Origin: Candidatus Omnitrophota bacterium
GTDB taxonomy: Bacteria > Omnitrophota > Omnitrophia > Omnitrophales > JACQQS01
Assembly: GCA_016206925.1 (NCBI GenBank)
Contig: JACQQS010000036.1
Location: 1-54,631 of the forward strand
Direction: 5' to 3'
DNA: 54,631 bases
This document shows, piece after piece, positions 8,328-20,189 of the stretch. The notes below the pieces were generated by a model, which worked only from the letters and a program-made list of their open reading frames with translations, had not been told where the DNA came from and made no database searches. Position numbers and translations under genes: made by a program. Position 1 is the stretch's first letter. Every line of letters begins with the position of its first letter.

Positions 8328-9692
8328 ATGGATAATCCCGTGCAAGCGAAAAGCACCGCCCTTTCTCCGGCTGAGCTGTGGCCCGCCATTAAAGACCGCA
8401 TCCGCGGATCCTTGGGCGAGCAAAGTTTTCGAACCTGGTTTGGCCCCGTCGAATTCGCGAGTTTTGAAGATAACATTCTCTCGCTCTCTGTCCCGGATGA
8501 ATTTTACGCGGATTGGCTCAGAGAATATTATGAGGAACTCATCCGCACCTCCGCGGATCTGCTCGGTGTTAAGCCCGTCCTGCACTTCATCGTCAAACAA
8601 ACGCCGAGATTGATTACCACACCTTCATCAATGGGCCAACGGAACGAACCGTCTCCTGCGCCGCCCTCCCAGCGCTACGGGCTGAACGGAAACTTCACAT
8701 TCGACCGCTTCGTGGTTGGGCCCAGCAACCGGTTTGCCCATGCCGCTTCCGCCGCGGTCTCCGAAGCGCCCGCCAAGGCTTACAACCCCCTCTTCATCTA
8801 CGGCCCCGTCGGCCTTGGGAAAACGCATCTCATGCAGGCTATTGCTCACAAGATGATCGAGGACCATAGAGAAGTCAAGGTGCTTTATATCTCAAGTGAG
8901 CGCTTTACAAACCTTTTGATCACATCGATCCAGAACCGGGGCATGGAAAGGTTCCGCGAACGTTTCCGGGAGGTTGACATTTTGCTCGTCGATGACATAC
9001 ATTTTATCGCCGGCAAGGAAACTACCATGGAAGAGTTTTTCCATACATTTAACACCTTATACGACGCGCATAAGCAAATTGTTGTTTCAAGCGACCGCCC
9101 GCCCAAGGAAATTTCCGGGCTAGAGGAAAGGCTGATCTCGCGATTTGCTTGGGGGCTCGTGACGGATATCCAGCCGCCGGATCTCGAAACCCGCATTGCG
9201 ATAGTCCGGTCGAAACTTGCGCGGACGAAAACTTTTATGCCACAGGAAGTTGTCGACTTCATCGCGCAACATATCAAATCCAATATCCGCGAACTTGAGG
9301 GTGCTCTCGTGCGTATCTCTGCCTATTCCTCCCTAACAAACACTTCTATCGGTTTAAATATGGCGAAGGAAGTTCTAAAGGACACCGTCCGCGAAGAGTC
9401 GGGCCGCATAAGCATCGACGGGATCCAGAAGGAAGTTGCAGATTTTTTCCATTTAAAAGTCGCAGATTTGAGGGCAAAACGGCGCACAAAAAACATTGTA
9501 CACCCCAGGCAGGTCGCTATGTTCCTAGCTAGAGATCTCACGAATTATTCCCTCCTAGAAATAGGCCAATATTTTGGGGGGAGAGATCACTCAACAGTTC
9601 TTTATGCCTGTTCCAAGGTTGAGAGGTTGAGTGGTAAAGACTCTGGTTTTTTTGAAACCCTCGCCTTTTTGAAGCGGAAAATTCTTGGTTGA
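8328..9692 (+). CDS. dnaA: Chromosomal replication initiator protein DnaA
   Basis: The product has 454 residues, normal for the family. DnaA binds oriC boxes, melts the origin and recruits the replicative helicase. Domain I (about 10-90) has the expected SFRTWFGP motif. After a short Pro/Ser linker, the AAA+ domain carries Walker A GPVGLGKTH (159-167) and Walker B ILLVDDIHF (218-226). Domain IV ends with the box-binding helix-turn-helix signature GGRDHSTVLYA (about 430-440). It heads the block dnaA-dnaN-DUF721-gyrB-gyrA on one strand. The start ATG at 8328 has no strong Shine-Dalgarno sequence; translation may be modest. The perfect TATAAT promoter and the DnaA-box-like repeats upstream suggest autoregulation. 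Confidence 0.98.
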   Translation: MDNPVQAKSTALSPAELWPAIKDRIRGSLGEQSFRTWFGPVEFASFEDNILSLSVPDEFYADWLREYYEELIRTSADLLGVKPVLHFIVKQTPRLITTPSSMGQRNEPSPAPPSQRYGLNGNFTFDRFVVGPSNRFAHAASAAVSEAPAKAYNPLFIYGPVGLGKTHLMQAIAHKMIEDHREVKVLYISSERFTNLLITSIQNRGMERFRERFREVDILLVDDIHFIAGKETTMEEFFHTFNTLYDAHKQIVVSSDRPPKEISGLEERLISRFAWGLVTDIQPPDLETRIAIVRSKLARTKTFMPQEVVDFIAQHIKSNIRELEGALVRISAYSSLTNTSIGLNMAKEVLKDTVREESGRISIDGIQKEVADFFHLKVADLRAKRRTKNIVHPRQVAMFLARDLTNYSLLEIGQYFGGRDHSTVLYACSKVERLSGKDSGFFETLAFLKRKILG

Positions 9693-9945
9693 TTGTTGTG
9701 TACAAGCCGTGTGTTGGGTGTGGGGAAAAAAAGTTTTTTGTGGAAATGTGCCTTTTGCTGAGTATAGTGCTTCTGTTTGTTATTGGTGTTTGTTTTTAAG
9801 TAGGGTTTTCCACAGGGATTACACAGTGTTAAGTTTTTATACTGAAAGCGTTTATGAGAAGAATTAACATCTCGAACAGGGCTGCTATTACTCCTACTAT
9901 TTTTTTTAAAAAAATAGCAAAAGCCTTAGTAACCGGAGGGTTCAT
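9693..9945. other. dnaA-dnaN intergenic region with DnaA-box-like sites
   Basis: The spacer contains TTTTCCACA (about 9805), TGTGGAAAT (about 9740) and TTACACA (about 9823), all close to the DnaA box. A 21-base palindrome of ten-base arms CTATTTTTTT and AAAAAAATAG lies at 9897-9917. It may be part of the origin or a weak terminator for dnaA. GGAGGG directly precedes dnaN. Confidence 0.5.
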
Positions 9946-11046
9946 ATGAAGTTCACCATTCCCAGATCAGGATTGCAAAGGGCGCTGAGCAAGGTTGTTG
10001 GAGTTATTGGCTCAAGAGCCACGCTCCCCGTATTAGCAAACGTGCTCCTTGAGTCTGAAGGAAAGGATACTCTCTCGCTGGTGGGAACGGATTTAGAACT
10101 CGGTATTTCCACAAAAACATCGGCTGATGTAAGTGAGGAGGGAAGCATCACTGTCCCGGCAAAAAGATTACACGATATTGTAAGAGAATTACCAGAAACA
10201 ACCATCTGCTTCTCAGTAGCAAAGAATCACAACATTACCCTAGAGACGGGGAGGGGCCAATTCAAAATTATGGGTTTGCCAAAAGATGATTTTCCAAAAC
10301 TACCTGAAGCAGACGAAACGCAACCGGTTGAGGTTGACCAAAGCGTGTTACGGGAGTGTCTTAACCTGACTTCATTTGCAATTTCACACGACCAGACACG
10401 GTATGTGTTGAGCGGAACTCTTTTTGTGTTGCGAAATGGGGAGCTTCGCTTGATTGCTACCGACGGGAGACGACTATCGTTTATTAAACGGCAGGTAGAC
10501 ATCCCCAAAAACTACGAGTTTGAGGCTATTGTGCCCGCTAAAGCGGTGAATGAGCTCGGCAAGCTTCTTGAGGGTGTTGGGCTCGTCAAGATTGCCCCGC
10601 TTAAGAACCAACTTGCGTTCGAAGTGGGCGAAACACGGATTGTTACGCGCCTGATTGAGGGACGCTTTCCGAACTATGAACAAGTTATCCCTAAAGAAGA
10701 GAAAACAAAAATTTCCTTAGACCGGGAAGCGCTTTTGTCGGCTATCCGGCGCGCTGCACTGCTGACCTCTGTAGATACGCAAGTCATCAAACTCGACGTG
10801 TTGGGGGACAAACTGCTCGTTTCTTCAAGAACGCCAAATGTGGGCGAGTCGCAGGAAGAGCTGGGGGCGAAGCTGTCTGGGAGGGAAATAGCGATTGGTT
10901 TTAACCCGCAATACCTTATTGATGTCCTGAAAAATTTAAACGACGACGAAATTTTCCTGTGCTTGACCGACCCGGACAAATCCGGCGTTGTGAAAGGCAC
11001 TTCGGATGATTATCTTTATGTGGTCATGCCGATGCAGCTGGTCTAA
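9946..11046 (+). CDS. dnaN: DNA polymerase III sliding clamp (beta subunit)
   Basis: The product has 366 residues, the standard length for the three-domain beta clamp that encircles DNA and tethers polymerase III. The N-terminus MKFTIPRSGLQRALSKV and the C-terminal end with VVMPMQLV are typical of the family; the last residues form part of the partner-binding pocket. A strong GGAGGG ribosome site lies eight bases upstream of the ATG. In many bacteria recF follows dnaN; here the next gene is DUF721 and no recF is found in the window. An inverted repeat (AAGCGGT with ACCGCTT, about 11061-11125) follows the gene and may attenuate read-through into the DUF721 gene. Confidence 0.97.
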   Translation: MKFTIPRSGLQRALSKVVGVIGSRATLPVLANVLLESEGKDTLSLVGTDLELGISTKTSADVSEEGSITVPAKRLHDIVRELPETTICFSVAKNHNITLETGRGQFKIMGLPKDDFPKLPEADETQPVEVDQSVLRECLNLTSFAISHDQTRYVLSGTLFVLRNGELRLIATDGRRLSFIKRQVDIPKNYEFEAIVPAKAVNELGKLLEGVGLVKIAPLKNQLAFEVGETRIVTRLIEGRFPNYEQVIPKEEKTKISLDREALLSAIRRAALLTSVDTQVIKLDVLGDKLLVSSRTPNVGESQEELGAKLSGREIAIGFNPQYLIDVLKNLNDDEIFLCLTDPDKSGVVKGTSDDYLYVVMPMQLV

Positions 11047-11135
11047 CCGGAAACAAAAAAAGAAGCGGTCTCATGCGTCATTTGCGTCATTCTTCGCTCA
11101 GCACGATAGAGCTCAAAACCGCTTGAGATGATTCG

Positions 11136-14029
<2,894 letters not shown>

Positions 14030-14036
14030 TCAAAAC

Positions 14037-14097
14037 ATGTCATTCCCGCGGAAGCGGGGATCCAGTAACTAGACCCCCGCCTGCGCGGGGGTGACAA
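14037..14097. repeat. REP-like palindromic repeat between gyrB and gyrA
   Basis: The element opens with GTCATTCCCGCGGAAGCGG and closes with CCCCGCCTGCGCGGGGGTGAC, so it can fold as two hairpins. It matches the common GTCATTCCCGC...GGATCC type of dispersed bacterial repeat. A half copy lies inside the coding sequence at about 35182-35234. The GTGAC at its end provides a spurious upstream GTG start for gyrA. Confidence 0.8.
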
Positions 14098-14108
14098 AGT
14101 TTAAGAAT

Positions 14109-16655
14109 ATGGCAGACGACAAAAACAAATCAAAAGAGCCAAAAGAGCCGGCGGAAGAATCCAAAACCGAAGCCGCCGCTGGCGGGCTTAAGCCGCCTTC
14201 GCAATCTGTCTACGCCATCGGCGAGAAAGTAAACCCGCGCCCCATCGAAGATGAGATGCGCGAGTCCTACATTGATTACGCGATGAGTGTAATCGTCGGC
14301 CGCGCGCTTCCGGATATCCGGGACGGTTTAAAACCAGCACATCGGCGCGTGCTTTACGCGATGAACGAGCTCGGGCTCGCTCACAACCGGCCGTTCAAAA
14401 AAGCCGCGCGCGTAGTCGGTGAAGTCCTTGGGAAATACCACCCTCACGGTGATGTGTCTGTTTATGACACCATTGTCCGCATGGTGCAGGACTTTTCTCT
14501 CCGCTATCCGTTAATCGACGGCCAAGGGAATTTCGGGTCGGTCGATGGCGATAATGCGGCCGCGATGCGTTACACCGAAGTGCGCCTCCAGCGCGTGGCC
14601 AACGAGCTTCTGGACGATATCGATAAGAACACCGTTGATTTCGTTCCTAATTTCGATGAAAGCCTGACCGAGCCAAGCATTCTTCCCTCCAAACTTCCGA
14701 ACCTTCTTGTGAACGGTTCAAACGGTATCGCGGTCGGCATGGCTACGAATATCCCGCCGCATAATTTGGGCGAAATTCTGGACGGTCTTATTGCTGTAAT
14801 CGACGATCCGGAGATTGACATCAAGTCCATCAGTAAGATTATCAAAGGCCCGGATTTTCCGACCGGCGGGCTCATTTGCGGCCGGGACGGAATCCGTTCG
14901 GCTTACGAAACGGGCCGGGGCCAACTCAAGATGCGTGCCCGCGTGGCTGTCGAAACCGATCGTAAGGAGCGCGAGTACATTATCGTGACTGAAATCCCTT
15001 ATCAGGTGAACAAGGCCAACTTGATCGCGAACATTGCCACGCTCGTGGAAGACAAGAAAATTGAGGGCATTTCGGATGTGCGCGACGAATCCGACCGTGA
15101 CGGGATGCGCATTGTGATCGAGATCAAGCGGGACCAAAACGCCCAGATCATTTTAAATCAGCTCTACAAACACACGCAGCTCCAGGAGACGTTTGGCGTT
15201 ATTATGCTCGCACTGGTTGACGGCCAGCCGAAAGTTCTCAATATCAAGGAGATGCTTGCGGAATTTCTGCGTTTCCGGTTCGACGTGGTTATGCGCAGAA
15301 CCAAATTCGAATTGGACAAGGCCGAGGCCCGTGCCCATATTCTCGAGGGCTTAAAGAAGGCTATCGCCAACCTGAACGATGTCATCAAAACCATCCGCGC
15401 TTCCAAGGATCCGGAAGTGGCCAAAGCGGCTTTGATGGAGAAGTTCGAATTCACCGAGATTCAGGCAAAAGCCATTCTGGAAATGCAGCTCCAGCGCTTG
15501 ACGTCCCTCGAACGGGACAAGCTCGAGGCGGAGTATCTCGATTTAATAAAGAAGATCGAATATTTCCGGGCTGTTTTGAAATCTCCCAAAAAGGTCTACG
15601 ATATCATTAAACAAGAGTTCGGCGAACTCCGTAAGAACTATAACGACGAGCGGCGTACGCAGATCGTGCAGGACGAGACGGAAGTCGAAATCGAAGACCT
15701 CATCCAGAAAGAAGACGTGCTTATCACGCTTTCCCACATGGGTTATGTCAAGCGGCTTCCCGTGAACGCTTACCGCAAACAGCACCGCGGGGGGAAGGGC
15801 GTAACGGGGAGCGCTATTAAAGAAGAGGACTTTATAGAGCATATGTTCCTGGCTTCCACGCACGATTTTCTTTTGTTCTTTACGGATCAGGGGCGGGTGC
15901 ATTGGCAGAAGGCCTATGAAATTCCCATGGCTTCCCGCATTGCCAAGGGCAAAGCGCTTCGGAGTATTTTGACGCTGGCCGAAGGCGAAAACATCACCAG
16001 TTGTATCCAAGTGAAAGAGTTTGATGACAAGCATTTTCTTATGATGGGGACACAAAACGGCCAGGTGAAAAAGACCAATCTCATGGCATATTCCCGCCCG
16101 CGGCAGAAAGGCATCGCTGCGATCACGCTGAAAGGCAACGATCGTCTCATTGCTTGCAAGTTAACCACGGGCAATAACGAAATGTTTCTCGCCACCAAAC
16201 TTGGCCAGGCCATCCGCTTTCCCGAAAAGCAGGTCCGCGAAATGGGTCGTACCGCCTCCGGCGTCCGCGGCGTCCGCCTCAGCAAGGGAGATTTGGTCGT
16301 CGGAATGGAAGTTGTCCAAAAAGACGCGACCATTCTCACGATTACAAGCAAGGGATTCGGCAAACAGACCAAATTCTCCGAATACCGCCTCCAGTCGCGC
16401 GGCGGCAAGGGCATCCGGAATATCAAGGCGACGGACAAGAATGGTTATGTCGTGCGTGCGCTTACAGTAGAGGACGACGATGAAATCATAATGGTGACCT
16501 CCGGCGCCATGGTTGTCCGGTGCCCCGTCAGCGATATTCGGACCAGCGGCCGCAATGCCCAAGGCGTCCGCGCTATTCGATTAAAGGATAGAGATAAAGT
16601 AGCTTCCGCCGCCCGCGTTGTTGCCCGCGAAGAAGATGAAGAAGAGGGCGGTTAA
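14109..16655 (+). CDS. gyrA: DNA gyrase subunit A
   Basis: The product has 848 residues. GyrA makes and reseals the double-strand break for supercoiling. The catalytic tyrosine is Y155 in [10 protein letters not shown]. The region equivalent to the E. coli quinolone-resistance determinant reads [10 protein letters not shown], placing valine (V116) where E. coli has Ser83 and keeping Asp at the Asp87 position (D120). The C-terminal beta-pinwheel contains the GyrA-box core RGGKG, which identifies a gyrase and not topoisomerase IV. The ATG at 14109 is chosen because an upstream GTG (14091) lies inside the REP-like repeat. An N-terminal extension of about 30 charged residues precedes the conserved core. 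Confidence 0.96.
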   Translation: MADDKNKSKEPKEPAEESKTEAAAGGLKPPSQSVYAIGEKVNPRPIEDEMRESYIDYAMSVIVGRALPDIRDGLKPAHRRVLYAMNELGLAHNRPFKKAARVVGEVLGKYHPHGDVSVYDTIVRMVQDFSLRYPLIDGQGNFGSVDGDNAAAMRYTEVRLQRVANELLDDIDKNTVDFVPNFDESLTEPSILPSKLPNLLVNGSNGIAVGMATNIPPHNLGEILDGLIAVIDDPEIDIKSISKIIKGPDFPTGGLICGRDGIRSAYETGRGQLKMRARVAVETDRKEREYIIVTEIPYQVNKANLIANIATLVEDKKIEGISDVRDESDRDGMRIVIEIKRDQNAQIILNQLYKHTQLQETFGVIMLALVDGQPKVLNIKEMLAEFLRFRFDVVMRRTKFELDKAEARAHILEGLKKAIANLNDVIKTIRASKDPEVAKAALMEKFEFTEIQAKAILEMQLQRLTSLERDKLEAEYLDLIKKIEYFRAVLKSPKKVYDIIKQEFGELRKNYNDERRTQIVQDETEVEIEDLIQKEDVLITLSHMGYVKRLPVNAYRKQHRGGKGVTGSAIKEEDFIEHMFLASTHDFLLFFTDQGRVHWQKAYEIPMASRIAKGKALRSILTLAEGENITSCIQVKEFDDKHFLMMGTQNGQVKKTNLMAYSRPRQKGIAAITLKGNDRLIACKLTTGNNEMFLATKLGQAIRFPEKQVREMGRTASGVRGVRLSKGDLVVGMEVVQKDATILTITSKGFGKQTKFSEYRLQSRGGKGIRNIKATDKNGYVVRALTVEDDDEIIMVTSGAMVVRCPVSDIRTSGRNAQGVRAIRLKDRDKVASAARVVAREEDEEEGG

Positions 16656-16706
16656 CCGTATTCTCCGGCCGCAAGGTTTATCATTCATTGCTCCCGCGCT
16701 ATTACC

Positions 16707-17957
16707 ATGCTGGATCTAAAATTCATTCGAGAAAATATAGACAAAGTTAGAGAGAGCTGCCGGGCTAAGTTTGTCGACCCGCCGCTCGATGAGTTTCTCC
16801 GGCTGGATGAGGAAAGGCGCAAGCTTGTCCAGGAGCTAAATGTCTTGCAGGAGCAAAGGAATGTGGCGAATAAAGATATCGGACGGAAGAAGCAACAAGG
16901 GGTATCGACGGGTGATCTCATAAAGGATATGGAGATGATATCCCAAAAAATATCTATTCTTGAAACTAAAGTGGGAGATCTAGACACAAAGCAAGCAAAA
17001 ATACAAATTATCATCCCAAATATACACCATGAATCAGTTCCAAATGGGGATTCTAGCAATAATGCGATAATCCGCGAATTTGGCCAAAAGATGGAGTTTT
17101 CATTTACACCGAAAGATCATATCGAGCTTGGGAGAACACAGAGCCGTTTAAATATGGAAGCCGGCTCCAAGCTGACCGGCTCGGGTTTCGCTGTATTTCA
17201 GGGAGAGTGGGCGAGACTTCAGCGCGGGCTTATTAATTTTATGTTGGATTTCCATACAAAAAAACATGGCTACACAGAAATTTGGCCGCCCGCGCTTGTG
17301 AATCGTCAGAGCATGACTGGGACGGGGCAGCTTCCAAAATTGGAAGAGGATATGTATAAATTAAAGGATGATGATCTTTTCCTCATACCAACGGGCGAGG
17401 TGCCGGTTACTAATCTTTTGCGCGATGAATTAATCGAAGGCGATAAACTGCCGCTTAAGTATTGCGCCTACACGCCCTGCTTCAGGCGGGAAGCGGGGTC
17501 GTACGGGAAGGACACAAAGGGCCTTAGCCGCGTTCATCAATTTGACAAAGTGGAGCTTGTAAAATTTGTCGATCCTGGAAATTCACTTAGTGAGTTAGAA
17601 GATCTCGTGGAAGAAGCGGAAGCGATATTACAAAGTCTCGAACTTCGTTATCGCGTAGTTTTGCTCGCGAGCGGGGATTTGAGCTTTGCCGGAGCAAAAT
17701 GTTACGATCTCGAAGCGTGGGCGCCGGGTTCCAATCGATGGTTTGAAGTTTCAAGCTGCAGTCTCTTTACCGATTTCCAGGCGCGGCGGATGAATATCCG
17801 CTACAAAAAATCGGGGATGAAGAGAAGCGAATTTGTGCACACATTGAACGGTTCCGGCGTAGCGCTTGCGCGCACCGTGATCGCTCTCGTTGAAACGCAC
17901 CAGCAAAGCGACGGCAGTATAAAATACCCGAAAGCTTTAGAGCCCTATCTAACATAG
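16707..17957 (+). CDS. serS: Seryl-tRNA synthetase
   Basis: The product has 416 residues, normal for the bacterial enzyme that charges tRNA-Ser with serine. The N-terminal coiled-coil tRNA-binding arm spans about 30-110. The class II catalytic core shows motif 2 PCFRREAGSYGKDTKGLSRV and motif 3 NGSGVALARTVIALVE. It follows gyrA by 51 bases and is probably cotranscribed from the replication block. A tRNA-Ser-like fragment and then tRNA-Ser(GCT) lie downstream, and tRNA-Ser(TGA) lies 9.3 kb further on, so the serine-decoding genes are clustered around it. No T-box leader is visible in the short upstream spacer. Confidence 0.97.
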   Translation: MLDLKFIRENIDKVRESCRAKFVDPPLDEFLRLDEERRKLVQELNVLQEQRNVANKDIGRKKQQGVSTGDLIKDMEMISQKISILETKVGDLDTKQAKIQIIIPNIHHESVPNGDSSNNAIIREFGQKMEFSFTPKDHIELGRTQSRLNMEAGSKLTGSGFAVFQGEWARLQRGLINFMLDFHTKKHGYTEIWPPALVNRQSMTGTGQLPKLEEDMYKLKDDDLFLIPTGEVPVTNLLRDELIEGDKLPLKYCAYTPCFRREAGSYGKDTKGLSRVHQFDKVELVKFVDPGNSLSELEDLVEEAEAILQSLELRYRVVLLASGDLSFAGAKCYDLEAWAPGSNRWFEVSSCSLFTDFQARRMNIRYKKSGMKRSEFVHTLNGSGVALARTVIALVETHQQSDGSIKYPKALEPYLT

Positions 17958-18048
17958 AACCCGCCGTAGCGAACAGCCATATTCTGTCCTACCAATTATA
18001 GATCGATATTGCGATCACCGAGCTACATGTTAGAATCTTCAACCGCAG

Positions 18049-18091
18049 GGCGGCGGAAAACCGTTAGGGTTACAAGGCCCTCGGGGGCTCA
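18049..18091 (+). pseudogene. tRNA-Ser-like fragment
   Basis: The stretch GCGGCGG followed by AAAACCGTTAGGG and a purine/pyrimidine variable-arm-like segment matches the anticodon stem and long variable arm of the tRNA-Ser(TGA) at 27239-27325, with the anticodon bases (TCTTG) missing. Acceptor and T arms are not recognisable. It looks like a decayed partial copy lying between serS and the intact tRNA-Ser(GCT). Confidence 0.5.
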
Positions 18092-18124
18092 ATTAGTTGC
18101 TGGAACAAGCGATTATTAAAAAAC

Positions 18125-18382
18125 ATGAAAAGCCAAATCAGGTTTCCAAAACAAGAGATCGCTTCTTTTTGTCAACGAAATCATATACGTAGGCTGGCTT
18201 TGTTTGGATCCGTTCACAAGGCTTCTGCAAAATTCACTCAGAAATTCCATGGAAGGCGATTGTAGGTATGCGCCACAAAGTTGTTCATGATTACTATGAA
18301 TGTTGACGAAGATGTCGTCTGGGATACAGTTCAACAGGAGCTTCCCCAGTTGATTGAGAGGTTAGCCAAGATAGTTAAATGA
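18125..18382 (+). pseudogene. Collapsed MNT/HepT toxin-antitoxin remnant
   Basis: The first part (18125 to about 18223) encodes residues such as NHIRRLALFGSV, the start of the nucleotidyltransferase antitoxin MntA up to its GS motif, and then loses the DxD part. The second part (about 18228-18382) encodes SEIPWKAIVGMRHKVVHDYY and, after a frameshift near 18302, VDEDVVWDTVQQELPQLIERL, which is the C-terminal half of a HepT (DUF86, HEPN) toxin with its RxxxxHxY site. The two halves sit next to each other, so an internal deletion joined the two genes of a type VII module. It cannot make either protein. Confidence 0.75.
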
Positions 18383-18450
18383 GCCCTCGGGGAGTTTTTG
18401 TATCTTGAAATGAGGGCTTACCCCAGGGGCCCCTTTAGAGGCGTAGTTAC

Positions 18451-18553
18451 CGCTCCGTTTTTTGGTTACGCCTCCACCCCGAAAGAGACGGCCATCCATG
18501 GCGCGTCCGTGGACTTGATATGAAACGAAGCGACGCATCCGATCCAGGATGGA
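18451..18553 (+). repeat. Diverged third copy of the tRNA-Ser leader repeat
   Basis: It shares CCGTTTTTTGGTTACGCC at the 5' side and TCCGTGGACTTGATATGAAACG followed by GCGACGCATCC at the 3' side (quoted in pieces) with the leaders at 18658-18724 and 27173-27238. It has about 35 extra bases in the middle and no tRNA after it. The closing hairpin is kept in altered form (CATCC with GGATG). Confidence 0.6.
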
Positions 18554-18555
18554 TC

Positions 18556-18634
18556 GCCCCAAATCTCTGATGGACCCAGGAGACTCCGTTCACGATGAAC
18601 GGTAGCAAAGATACCCAGCAGTAAGATTTGGGGC
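18556..18634 (+). ncRNA. Possible structured RNA element
   Basis: An outer stem GCCCCAAATCT (18556-18566) with AGATTTGGGGC (18624-18634), eleven perfect pairs, encloses a hairpin CCGTTCA-cga-TGAACGG (18586-18602) and a small one GGTA...TACC (18601-18615). A T-rich stretch follows (about 18643-18655). The shape is a junction-type RNA. I do not recognise the class; it could be part of a decayed mobile element. Confidence 0.4.
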
Positions 18635-18657
18635 CTTTGGAACTTTATTTTTTGTCT

Positions 18658-18724
18658 GCCCCGTTTTTTAGTTACGCCGTCCCTCCATGGACTTCATGAG
18701 AAACGGGGCGACGCATCCTGCGTC
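18658..18724 (+). repeat. Structured leader repeat in front of tRNA-Ser(GCT)
   Basis: The 67 bases directly before the tRNA form an outer stem GCCCCGTTT with AAACGGGGC, an inner hairpin CATG-gactt-CATG, and a second hairpin GACGCA-tcc-TGCGTC that ends at the first tRNA base. The same element precedes tRNA-Ser(TGA) at 27173-27238 with compensating changes in the inner stem. Confidence 0.75.
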
Positions 18725-18811
18725 GGAGAGGTGGCTGAGCGGCCGAAAGCAGCTGCCTGCTAAGCAGTTGAGGGGGCAACCCCTCCGGGAGTTCGAATCT
18801 CCCCCTCTCCG
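18725..18811 (+). tRNA. tRNA-Ser (anticodon GCT)
   Basis: The 87-base class II tRNA has acceptor stem GGAGAGG with CCTCTCC and discriminator G. The anticodon loop CTGCTAA gives GCT, reading AGC/AGU codons. The long variable arm is GAGGGGG...CCCCTCC-like and the T arm is GGGAG-TTCGAAT-CTCCC. CCA is encoded directly after (18812-18814). Confidence 0.97.
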
Positions 18812-18891
18812 CCATCCTTCCTCGATTTTTCTTCTGTGTGACGCTCAGTAAGGAAGGCTGGCAAATTTACCTGTATTGGGAAATTTGTCTC

Positions 18892-19861
18892 ATGATTCCC
18901 CGCTTGATTTCCCAAACCATTCTCGACCCCACATGGGGTCGGCAAATGCGTTTTATTGTAGGACCACGCCAGTGTGGGAAAACCACACTTTCCAAGGCTA
19001 TTCTCACTCAAGAGGGCTCATCTCCTAAACTTTACTTTGATTGGGATGAGCGCGTTGTCCGGTTACGTTACCAAAACGACCCGGATTTTCTTTCCGAAGA
19101 GCTTACCCTGTACATGAAGAGCAAAATTCTTCCATGGGTAGCGTTTGATGAAATTCACAAATATCCGAAATGGAAGAATGTTTTAAAAGGAATTTTTGAT
19201 AAACACGAGCCGAGATTGAGACTGTTGGTGACAGGAAGCGCGCGGCTGGATTTAATTAGACGTGCCGGCGACAGCCTTTCCGGGCGGTACTTTACATATC
19301 ATTTATTTCCTCTCTGTTTGCGTGAGACGGCCCAGCAGAAAAAGATTTCCATCGTTAAACCTTTGAAAAGCGCGAAAGCTTTTCTTGAGGAGAGATTTTC
19401 TAACGAGAAGTTTTATCAAAGTAATCTCGTTCATCTGCTCGAAGCAGGGGGCTTTCCAGAGCCCTTTTTGAAGAATTCGAAAGCTTTTCAAAGAAAGTGG
19501 CACATGGATTTCGTCGACCGCCTTATTCGGGGCGACCTCAGGGACATGACGCGGATTGAAAAGCTTGAGCATGTGGCTTATTTGCTGAGGCTGATCGCCG
19601 AACGTGTAGGAAGCCCTCTCTCTTTAAATTCCCTCCGTGAGACACTCGAAGACAGTTATAACGCGGTGCGAAACTACAGATGAGAAACCGTGGCTTCTCG
19701 TGGAGGCGAAACTCTCAGACCAGCCGATCGATGCCCACCATTACGACCACGCCGAGGCGTTCGGCGGCGTTCCAATAGTACAACTTGTTAGGGAGGATAA
19801 AGTTGCAAGAGCAGGAAATCGCAAGGACTATCGAATATCCGCGTCGAGATTTTTTGCCTAA
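18892..19861 (+). pseudogene. AAA_14/DUF4143 ATPase with internal deletion
   Basis: Intact family members are about 380-420 residues with an N-terminal AAA_14 ATPase and a C-terminal DUF4143 nuclease-like domain. Here the ATPase part is well kept: Walker A GPRQCGKTT (24-32), Walker B WVAFDEIHK (82-90), and a sensor-like LLVTGSARLD. The reading frame then runs to EDSYNAVRNYR and stops at 19683. The last 60 codons of the family (KPWLLVEAKLSD onward to 19861) continue in another frame. The middle of the DUF4143 domain, roughly 100 residues, is missing. ATG at 18892 matches the usual start; an earlier in-frame start overlaps the tRNA 3' flank. It is part of the decayed segment after tRNA-Ser(GCT). 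Confidence 0.8.
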
Positions 19862-20189
19862 GCCGAGGCGTGGCCGTGTTTCCTAAACAAAAGGCTAGGA
19901 TTTCGTGGACAAGGTGAGTAAGTCAACTTGATCCTCGCTCATTTAGTGCCTCTTCCTTAATTTCTCTACACAACGATCGCTTTCCCCGCAAACACAAAGG
20001 TTAACGACGGCATTTTTGTCACCTTACCAGGGTTTGGTCATTGTTGTGCGATGAACCTGCTCTACCTGGTCCGCTATATTAGACGAGTCTCAAGCTTTAC
20101 CCCTGGCGTGCCGATTATACGCGTGGTCACCAAAGTAATGGGGCGCCTTGCTTTATGCGAACCCGTCATTTGGACAAGAGGAGTGAGAA
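19862..20189. other. Intergenic region without recognisable gene
   Basis: I see no supported gene. The short open frames here lack ribosome sites and family resemblance. The segment must contain the promoter of the barrel-cupredoxin cluster. AGAGGAG (20177-20183) is the ribosome site for the next gene. Confidence 0.5.

Noticed and set aside
16656-16706. T-box or other leader for serS
   Set aside because: The spacer is only 51 bases and lacks the T-box sequence; serS appears to be read through from gyrA.
18116-18334. Reverse-strand open frame of 72 codons
   Set aside because: The forward strand encodes recognisable MntA and HepT pieces here, so the reverse frame is a shadow.
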